From Pelargonium cotyledonis (taxonomy: Eukaryota; Streptophyta; Magnoliopsida; Geraniales; Geraniaceae): 24,346 bases of DNA. The notes beneath the pieces are model-generated. The model was not told the DNA's origin, searched no databases, and saw only the letters and a list, made by a program, of their open reading frames with translations. The position numbers were made by a program, and so were the translations under genes. This document shows positions 10,047-16,772 of the stretch, in pieces (the first letter of the stretch is position 1; every line of letters begins with the position of its first letter). The DNA lies in contig JAYMTA010000771.1 of assembly GCA_036897625.1 (NCBI GenBank), forward strand, positions 1 to 24,346, written 5' to 3'.

Positions 10047-10376
10047 CTACACAGATCCAACAATGATATTGTTGATCGGTATGAAGATGAGCTTGACGAA
10101 GAAGCCAACGAATCCCATCACCACGAACCCGATCGCAGTACGGAACGCCACCTTCGTGAACTCTAACCAAACACAACACACCGTACAGATCAAAATCAGC
10201 AAATTCTAGATCTACATAACAATTTTCAGATCAACGGAAAAATAAAAAAAAATCAAAGAATCGAAGTAGAAATGGAACAGACCTTTGCGATCTGGCTTGT
10301 GGCACCTCTTGACGAGACGGACACTGTCCTTGGCGAATTCTCTGAGCGGATCGAACACTGAATCTACGGCGTCCAT
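10047..10376 (-). CDS. SEC61G: Protein transport protein SEC61 subunit gamma
   Basis: Two coding exons: 10376-10283 and 10162-10047, with a 120-bp GT-AG intron (10282-10163) splitting a Glu codon. The product is 69 residues, starting [20 protein letters not shown] and ending [11 protein letters not shown]. That is the full length and sequence expected of plant SEC61 gamma/SecE: an amphipathic N-terminal cytosolic helix with [12 protein letters not shown], then one tail-anchored membrane helix (about residues 37-60, rich in F, V, G and I). It clamps the SEC61 alpha pore in the ER membrane during co-translational protein import. All expected residues are present. The upstream region holds ACGT-core and CCAAT boxes that could link it to ER stress, and a site II cluster suited to constitutive expression. 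Confidence 0.96.
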
Positions 10377-10507
10377 TTTCAGATTATCTTCTCTTTGCTT
10401 CGAATCTTCGAGAACAGAACTGAACAGAGCACAGATTGTGATTGGAGCTACGAGAACGATGAAGATATTATTATTATTATTTATTTATTTATTTCGAATT
10501 TTTTATC

Positions 10508-10570
10508 GACGTCATTGGCTCGTTTCTATTCGTCCACGTGGACTAAAGAGTAGTCAACGACGTCGTTTAT
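10508..10570 (-). promoter_or_regulatory. ACGT-core boxes with CCAAT box upstream of SEC61G
   Basis: About 130-190 bp upstream of the start codon are GACGTC (10508) abutting ATTGG (a reverse CCAAT, 10514-10518), the G-box CCACGTGG (10534-10541) within GTCCACGTGGAC, and a further GACGTC near 10559. bZIP factors bind ACGT cores, and NF-Y binds CCAAT. Plant ER-stress elements combine ATTGG with CCACG, but here the spacing is wider than the textbook ERSE, so the assignment is tentative. A TTA/TTTA microsatellite (about 10467-10494) lies just downstream. Confidence 0.45.
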
Positions 10571-10620
10571 GGTGTCCAGATACAGCTTCTTCAACCTAGA
10601 GCCCACATCAATTTGTTCAG

Positions 10621-10725
10621 TTTGGGTTATTGGGCTTGTAATAGCCCAAAGTCCAATACTTTGGGCTTTGTTTGATTTGGCCCAAAACGTTGGGCCCATA
10701 TCTTACTACACATCAAGCCCAATAT
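10621..10725 (-). promoter_or_regulatory. Site II element cluster with a GGCCCAA dyad
   Basis: Motifs of the form TGGGCY/RGCCCA or close to it occur at about 10630, 10643, 10662, 10679, 10691 and 10716, six within about 100 bp. Two of them form an inverted pair, GGCCCAA-AACG-TTGGGCC (10679-10696). Such clusters are TCP targets in plant housekeeping promoters. They lie 245-345 bp upstream of the SEC61G start. Confidence 0.55.
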
Positions 10726-10739
10726 CAATTAGATTTAGA

Positions 10740-11160
10740 AAGTACATCATTTAAGTCTTGACATGCGACACGTCAAGATATTATATTCAACTTAATCGGG
10801 TTCGTGTTGAGTAAACTAATATGTTTAATAATCAAGTCGTGTTTGTGTTGAACATGTTTAACTCAATGAAGCCATACGATTCCTACGCAGGTTGTGCAAA
10901 CCGATTGTTGATCTACATATTTGATGATAACAATGTAATTTTCAAACATGTGCAATGAATTAGGTTGCGCTGAAAAAATTCGTCACATTCATTTAAATTT
11001 GTCGGGTCGGGTAGTGCATTAATCCAATTATATCAACGGGTTGATTGTGTCATGTCTTGTTATCTCTCTCATAAATGAGTTACGTTATTATCTTGTAGTT
11101 CAACTTGCTTTATAACTATGTCATGTTTAGATTGACCGATTTAACAAAAGTCTAATATTG
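10740..11160. repeat. Decayed relative of the hAT-like repeat family
   Basis: This stretch shares ordered wording with 12223-12666: GGGTTCGTGTTGAGTAAACT, then TTTAATAATCAAGTCGTGTT, then GTAATTTTCAAACATGTG, GTCGGGTCGGG, CTCATAAATGAG and GATTGACCGATTTAACAAAA. The two are colinear over about 400 bp but far diverged. No terminal inverted repeat or target duplication can be seen. A small inverted repeat (CTTGAC...GTCAAG) lies near 10757-10777. Confidence 0.5.
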
Positions 11161-11805
11161 TGAAAACCTATTTGTCATGCAACTATCCAACTATACATTA
11201 AATACGAATTTTATAATTTTTGAAACTTCTGACCTTATACTTTAGAATTCAACTTTTGTTGGATAAACTTGTTTGTATTACGTGAATTCGACAGTGCCAT
11301 TAAAATCATACTTATTTTGGGTAGAGCATTGACATTTTTCTAAAAATAATCACATTTTGGGTTTGGATTATAGATAAAACAGTAGGTTAATTGCAATTAA
11401 TCACAATAAATCTTGTAAACATTTTGTCAACTTGTTCTTTAAATTTGTAATATTTATAGTATAATGTGTGACGAAAATTGGCACGAGTTGTTTACAAAAA
11501 AAAAGCACATATTAAATCAAATTGGAAGATAAAATATCACTTTCAAATATTCATGTGGGCAATTTAAAAAAATGCTTATTGCTTACACATAACATCTTGA
11601 GAGCAATTAATAATAATAAATAAATTCGTAGAGACTTGGATTTGGTTAACAATAGAAGAAAAAATTGGGCAAAACTATAATTAGTAATATCTTTCTAGAA
11701 ATTAATTAAAACATAGAGTGGACCTTTTTGGACCATCTCAACTCCACGTACACTTTGAATTATCACTTTGTTGTTTTTGTTAAGTAATATTGGAGTGGTC
11801 AAAGA
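11161..11805. other. AT-rich intergenic DNA, no feature seen
   Basis: Low-complexity AT-rich sequence without a coding frame of note, RNA gene or recognisable repeat end. Confidence 0.6.
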
Positions 11806-12034
11806 TAGGGTTGACAGTTCGGGTCACGACTCTTGATATAATACAAATTTAAATAACTTTGACTTCAGTTTAACCGGGTTCGTGTTAGTAGAGTGCTCAT
11901 TTGGATTTGGATCCGACTACAAACTCGGGTTGAGTTCAGAGTATTCGGGTTCATGCTCACACGTTTTTGTTTAGCAAATTTTCGTGAGATTGGGAAAGAA
12001 GTACAATGTACAAAGAAATAAATGACTATCAAGG

Positions 12035-12146
12035 AAGTGTTGTGGGGAGACTCCGCCATGAAAGGACCAGCCCCAGGAGTTTGAAAGATGTCGGGCAACT
12101 GAGGAGGAGGTGAGAGTCGTCTTCAAATGGCAAGTTGCAGCGTCTA
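12035..12146 (-). pseudogene. Possible LINE zf-RVT-like fragment
   Basis: The minus strand reads RRCNLPFEDDSHLLLSCP then TSFKLLGLVLSW before a stop. The spacing C..PFEDDSHLLLSCP resembles the zinc-binding zf-RVT region near the C-terminus of plant LINE polymerases (CxLC...E(S/D)xxHLxxxCP...LW). The match is short, the first Cys pair is incomplete, and chance cannot be excluded. It sits in the filler of the hAT-like element. Confidence 0.25.
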
Positions 12147-12222
12147 GAGGGCTATTGAGCAATTGGGATATTGAAACCTTGATCTTCTAGAAAACAAGTG
12201 GTAGGGAGGTTGCCGAGAGAAC

Positions 12223-12666
12223 TAGGTTTGACAATTTGAGTCAAAACTCGTGAGAGGGCATAAATTTAAGTAGATTTGAGTTTAGCATAACCAGATTTGT
12301 GTTGATAATCTCAATTCATTCAATAATTAGGTTCTATTTGTGTCAAACCCGTTTAATTAAATGGGTTACACAACCATTTTACTAACCCACTCATTTTAGG
12401 ATAAAAACGTAAATTTTCAAACACATTGTATGAAAATTATTACATGACATGTACAACTTAAATATGTCAAATATATCGGGTCGTGTCGGGTCAATACCAC
12501 ATATTTATTTAAACATGTCCTACTATAATTTAAACCCAAATGTGTAAAAGTGTTAGTCGTGTCAATCCGCTCATAAACGGGGCATGTCCTGATTGACCTG
12601 TTTAACAAAATACTAACTTTTCAACACGACAAGAAAACAACTGGTGAACACGAATCGTCACCCCTA
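12223..12666. repeat. Inner copy of the same hAT-like repeat
   Basis: A second left-type terminus, TAGGTTTGACAATTTGAG, begins at 12223 and can pair with the same right end at 12666. The body is the canonical family sequence (CGTGTCGGGTC, CAAACCCGTTTAATTAAATG). Its own flanks, GAGAGAAC on the left and GTCAAAAA on the right, do not match. This suggests a shared right end within a larger composite rather than a separate insertion. Confidence 0.5.
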
Positions 12667-13434
12667 GTCAAAAATTGCCGGAAAATAGTCTAATAAAAAC
12701 ACGTGCGTTTCCATTCAGGCCCGCGACCCGCATTTATACTATAATCCCGAAAGCCATATTTGCAACATGCGTTGATTGCAATCCGGATACATATAAGTTT
12801 CAATTTATACCCGAACCCGACTAAATACTTGAATTAAAAAATATGTATGTATCTATTTTTTTGCATTTTAGTAAATTAAAAAATATTGGTGAGAAGCTTT
12901 TTTGGAACAAGTTTTTAAACTTCAAATATATTAGTTATTGTGTCGTTTTCATATGAAATTTGCAAGAAACGTAAGGAGGTTGATTTCGTCAACTTCGTCT
13001 TCCAGAATCTCTTAAATATTCAAATACCAATTCGTACTAATTTAAATTACAATTTTAAACTCATAACTAATTACCCAATTAAAACTATAATTACTATAAT
13101 TACTAATAAAACTATTGTCCATAATTGTGACCAAGATTTGTATCTTAACGGTTAAAAAAATAGTTCAAGAAAATGGCTGCCGGCCACTTCAAAAGTTGAA
13201 TCACATGCACAAGTGTATAATATCTATACATCATTCTTGGCTCTATTTCCTCCCTAAGTCGCGAAAAGCGACATTTATTGTATTGGGTTGACCCGAACTC
13301 GAGAAAACAAGGACCTGGTTTTGGGTGTCCGTAGGTTTTGAACCAAGTTGTCAGCTCTAAACCCACCAATATGCGGCTTGCTTACGATCATTATCATACC
13401 CTTATTATCACTTTTGCACAAAATGTAAAAGCAC
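12667..13434. other. AT-rich intergenic DNA with one hAT-like terminus
   Basis: No gene is seen. Near 13340-13358 the phrase AAGTTGTCAGCTCTAAAC is a right-type hAT-like terminus like those inside the peroxidase and MFS introns; its left partner was not found. The open frame at 12940-13155 is AT-rich and looks random. Confidence 0.45.
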
Positions 13435-13610
13435 TATCCTTAACTTGTATTAACACCAAAGCATGTTGAGACAAACAAAAGATGTGCTTTAGATTTTATT
13501 TGAGATCTCGGGTTCAAACCTCTTTGCTGACCGTGTGAGGTGGGATTTATGGATTAAAAGATGACAGCTACTCCATCTTGTATAGTGTATATCCTTAACT
13601 TGTACTAACA
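13435..13610 (+). mobile_element. tRNA-derived SINE with 21-bp target duplication
   Basis: A 134-bp body (13456-13589) carries a tRNA-type B box, CTCGGGTTCAAACC, in plus orientation with a degenerate A-box region upstream. It is flanked by direct repeats starting TATCCTTAACTTGTA at 13435-13455 and 13590-13610, identical except for one T/C difference. Length, B box and a long target duplication are diagnostic of a SINE. The near-identical duplication suggests a fairly young insertion. The family name is not known to me. Confidence 0.75.
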
Positions 13611-13823
13611 ACTGTAAGGTCACAAAACAACAATCTTATCGTTACGCCAAAATTTAACCAAAAATTGTGATAAATCAACATCATAACAAATTTTTTTAGG
13701 TGAATTAATTAAGAGAAAGACCAAGTACACAAAACCCACCCAAGTCTATAATCAACCAATAACAACTATAGTAGTTGGTGAAAGTCTAATTTTTTTTTTC
13801 CTTGTTCATAATCACAAGCCACC

Positions 13824-13833
13824 TATATATAAT
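13824..13833 (+). promoter_or_regulatory. TATA box of the peroxidase gene
   Basis: TATATATAAT lies about 95-105 bp upstream of the peroxidase start codon, leaving a leader of roughly 70 bases if transcription begins about 30 bp downstream of the box. Confidence 0.5.
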
Positions 13834-13927
13834 ATCTCAATAGTCCTATTTGTTCTATGAACAAACAAAAAGAAAACATAAGATTGTAAAAACCAGAAGA
13901 TCAAAATATTGTTTTGGCCATAGCAAC

Positions 13928-15766
13928 ATGGAGCCAATATTGAAGAGATGGTTCTTGATGATGGTGGTGATTATGGCAATATTGGTGCAATCACAAGGGC
14001 AATTAGTGGAAAATTTCTACAGCTCAACTTGTCCAAATGTAGAGATGATTGTGAAACAGACTGTCTCCGGCAAGTTTAGCCAGACTTTCACCACCATTCC
14101 GGCGACTCTCCGGCTGTTTTTCCATGATTGTTTTGTTGAGGTACAATAGTTTTTCTTTTTCTTTCATCGCTCCTGTTATGAGGTAGAGCTTACAATTCGA
14201 GTTTGGGGTTTTGGGATGAAAAGGTTTGTTCCAAACTCAACTTGCAACATATGTGAGTTTTGGGTTTTTGGATCAGGTTGGAGCCGGTAAGTCGGGTTTG
14301 AAATGCTTCACCTGAACCCGACCCAAAAGAGGTTCAGGTTTTGGGCTGCAGGTGTCCCCTACCCGAATTGCGACCGACTTGAAAATTGGTCGGGTTCATT
14401 TTATGTGACTCAAACCCTCGTAATGTGATTGTGGGACGAGTTGAATTGTCAGCTCTAGTTTAGAGTAATAAAGTATAATTCGAATATGACCCGCAATAGG
14501 AGTTTGTTTTGGGTCGTGGGCTGTATGAGGTTTCGGGTTTGTAGTAAAAAATGTGCGGGTTGTCCAACCTGACTTGCATTTCAAGAAACACTCAATCAGG
14601 CCAAAATTTGATCTATGTAACTCGAAACCAAAATATTTGGGTGTCCACGGACCCGTACCTAAATCCATGAATTCAAAACCATATCCATATTTAGGTCGGA
14701 ACAACAAACACATTTTGCACAAAATCCACATCCCAATTCGAGACCCGAATTGTCAGCTTTACATTATAAACAAACCATTGTTCACTCACTCGTCTTTAAC
14801 TTCATTTTGTTGTAGGGATGTGATGCCTCAGTGCTGATTCAATCAGCAAACAATGATGCAGAGAAGGATGCTGAAGACAATCTCTCCCTCGCCGGAGACG
14901 GCTTCGACACCGTCATCAAGGCAAAGCAAGCTCTGGAACTGGCCTGCCCCGGCACCGTCTCTTGTGCTGACATTTTAGCCCTTGCTACAAGAGATGTTGT
15001 AGTCCTGGTAAGCTTGCTCTAGAACCGGCACCCAAAACCCGACCCAAATTCCCAAGCTCGGTAAAGCCACGGGTCGGTAAATCTACACATTTTTCAACCA
15101 AAAAATCTGACCAGAATCCCAAATCGTCACCTCTACTAACAACGTAAGATGCAAAAATATTTAACTGTTTCCCTTCTTTTCTTGTCTCAGGCCGGAGGCC
15201 CGTCATTCAACGTGGAGCTCGGGCGTCGTGATGGGCTCGTCTCCCAGGCGTCCCGGGTCGCTGGAAACCTTCCAAAACCTGATTTCAACCTCAACCAACT
15301 CAACTCCATGTTTGCCAAACACAATCTTACCCAATTTGATATGATAGCCCTCTCAGGAGCTCACACTCTAGGGTTCTCCCATTGCAACCGCTTCGCCAAC
15401 CGGATATACTCCTTCTCGTCTTCGAGCAGCGTGGACCCATCTCTGGATCCCGACTACGCCAAGCAGCTGATGTCCGCTTGTCCAAGGGATGTGGACCCCG
15501 ACATTGCCATAGACATGGATCCCGAGACCCCACGAACCTTCGACAATATGTATTACCAAAACCTAGTCGCTGGGAAGGGCTTGTTCACTTCGGATGAGGT
15601 TTTGTTCAGTGATTCGGCGTCTCAGGGTACGGTGAAGGACTTCGCGAATAGTCCTGGTGAGTTTAACGGAGCTTTTGGCACGGCGATGAGGAAGCTTGGG
15701 AGGGTCGGGGTGAAGACCAGGAGTGCAGGAGAGATTCGAGCAGACTGCTCAGCGTTCAATTCTTGA
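13928..15766 (+). CDS. PER55: Class III secretory peroxidase, PER55-type
   Basis: Three exons, 13928-14140, 14816-15007 and 15191-15766, joined by phase-0 GT-AG introns, give 326 residues. A hydrophobic signal peptide ends near residue 24 and the mature chain starts [15 protein letters not shown], a likely pyroglutamate N-terminus. The distal haem pocket is RLFFHDCF (Arg62, His66); Ca-site and disulfide residues follow in GCDASVLI; the proximal haem ligand is His193 in [13 protein letters not shown]. The conserved Cys residues and the [12 protein letters not shown] motif are present, and HNLT is a potential N-glycosylation site. It would oxidise phenolics with hydrogen peroxide in the cell wall or apoplast. 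The [12 protein letters not shown] and [10 protein letters not shown] wording places it with the Arabidopsis PER16/45/55/73 group; the MFS neighbour favours PER55. The frequent third intron of the family is absent. Intron 1 carries a hAT-like element, and the stop region is tandemly repeated downstream. Confidence 0.94.
14183..14762. mobile_element. hAT-like element(s) filling peroxidase intron 1
   Basis: The left end TAGAGCTTACAATTCGAG (14184) pairs with the reverse complement of two possible right ends: TAGAGCTGACAATTCAAC (ending 14457) and TAAAGCTGACAATTCGGG (ending 14761). The outer pair has candidate 8-bp flanks GTTATGAG and ATTATAAA, which differ only by three G/A changes. The internal sequence is rich in GGTTCGGGTT/AACCCGACCC wording shared with the other family members. 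It makes up about 580 of the 675 bp of the intron and leaves both splice sites intact. Confidence 0.55.
15008..15190 (+). other. Peroxidase intron 2 with hAT-like end fragment
   Basis: This 183-bp intron has donor GGTAAGC and acceptor TCTCAGG. It contains CCAAATCGTCACCTCTAC, a right-type end of the same repeat family, and ACCCGACCC wording. The left end (CTAGAACCGGCACCC) matches poorly, so only a remnant is claimed. Confidence 0.4.
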
Positions 15767-15980
15767 AAGCAAAGTAAAATCATTGTCAGCGTTTAACAAT
15801 ATTCAGTTCTTGAAAGCATAAATGCATAATCAATGTAAACATGTAACAATATTCAATTTTTGAATGCATATACCGATATTCAATTCCTGAAAGCAAAATC
15901 AGTGTCAACATATAACGATATTCATTTCTTAAAACTAAAATTAAGGTCAGCATGCAATGTAAAATCAATGTCAGGATATG
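15755..15980 (+). repeat. Degenerate tandem repeats starting in the peroxidase stop region
   Basis: Units begin at 15755 (TTCAATTCTTGAAAGCA, spanning the last codons and stop), 15802 (TTCAGTTCTTGAAAGCA), 15852 (TTCAATTTTTGAATGCA), 15879 (TTCAATTCCTGAAAGCA) and 15921 (TTCATTTCTTAAAAC). Spacings are about 47, 50, 27 and 42 bp, and most units include AATCANTGTCAACATNTAACNATA. The array therefore grew out of the coding end and the start of the 3' UTR. Confidence 0.7.
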
Positions 15981-15981
15981 A

Positions 15982-16195
15982 GGAAAAACTACCAAAACAG
16001 TCCAAGAACTAATTATATGCCAAAATGGTACCCGGCTATTGAAAACCGACATTTTGGGTAACCCCAACAGAAGTTTACGTTGGAGACCATTTTAGTCCAT
16101 TTTCAATAGTTGAGGGACCATTTCAGCATAAAATTAGCTCAAGGACCAAACTTGTCGAGTCATGGTAGTTCAGGGACCATTCTGATAGTTTTTCC
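15982..16195. mobile_element. 214-bp foldback MITE between convergent genes
   Basis: The left end is GGAAAAACTACCAAAACAGT and the reverse complement of the right end is GGAAAAACTATCAGAATGGT; 18 of 22 terminal bases match. The inverted symmetry continues inward: CCAAGAACTAATTATATGCC pairs with the segment near 16110-16143, and CTATTGAAAA with TTTTCAATAG. The whole element could fold into one long imperfect hairpin. The 'ggaccattttggt' wording is that of a common dispersed plant repeat. No clear target duplication was found, so the superfamily is not assigned. Confidence 0.7.
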
Positions 16196-16772
16196 GAGAT
16201 TTTAATGAAAACTAAAATCAATGGCAATGTATAATGAATATTTGTTACAAAGAAGCTTTTTATAATGTTTACAAGATCATGAATGATATCGATCTCTCTA
16301 AGTAGCTGTAATGAACATCTAGTTACCTACGTACCTGATAATCCGACAGCAACTGAAGCTTGTCCGGCGATCAAAGTATCAACTCAGAGTCTGAAACCAG
16401 CACGGACACTCAGTTTGTGAGAAAAAAATTCGATAATGAAATGCATAAAATGAGGAGAGAACAATAGCAAGATCGACTAAAACAATCAAAAGTTTAATCA
16501 AATGGATCAATGTTCGCATCAAAATTCAAAACAGGGAAACTATTACATTTCAACATACAAAACAATTCTTCTTGAACAGACATTTGACAAGAAAACAGAA
16601 ATCCTTAACAAGATACACCTGACACATCAAAAGTTCAATTTGTTTCACGTTTCTCACTCCGGGATATTTTCAGAGAATCAGAAACGGAAAGCTATTCTAC
16701 AGAAACTCACAGAGTATACAGACACCGCCTAGAATTTAATGTGGGTTACGAATAACCTTTCTTTCCATTGAG
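16196..16772 (-). other. 3' flank of the MFS gene, probable 3' UTR
   Basis: No second gene is seen. The sequence is of mixed composition next to the MFS stop and more AT-rich toward 16200. It probably holds the 3' UTR and poly(A) site of the minus-strand transporter, but no signal can be fixed with confidence. Confidence 0.4.

Larger units (their letters stand above)
11806..12666. mobile_element. Non-autonomous hAT-like element with 8-bp target duplication
   Basis: The left end reads TAGGGTTGACAGTTCGGG; the reverse complement of the right end reads TAGGGGTGACGATTCGTG, an imperfect terminal inverted repeat. The flanks are GTCAAAGA (11798-11805) and GTCAAAAA (12667-12674), a 7-of-8 match. An 8-bp duplication and TAGRGNTG-type ends fit the hAT superfamily. 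No transposase is encoded. The 861-bp body is composite: an inner terminus starts at 12223, and 11985-12215 is unrelated, GC-richer filler. Confidence 0.65.

Noticed and set aside
9922-10179. Minus-strand 85-codon frame overlapping SEC61G
   Set aside because: It is an alternative frame over SEC61G exon 2 and the sequence after its stop; the SEC61 gamma frame is unmistakable.
12940-13155. Plus-strand 71-codon frame
   Set aside because: Rich in N, I, T and K codons from AT-rich DNA, with no domain; random open frame.
15149-15190. Alternative in-frame Met start for the third peroxidase exon
   Set aside because: These bases are intron 2; the TCTCAG acceptor at 15190 restores the conserved VVVL-AGGPSF junction.
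15786-16067. Minus-strand 93-codon frame behind the peroxidase
   Set aside because: It is read from the degenerate tandem repeats and MITE; its repeated peptide words come from the DNA repeats.
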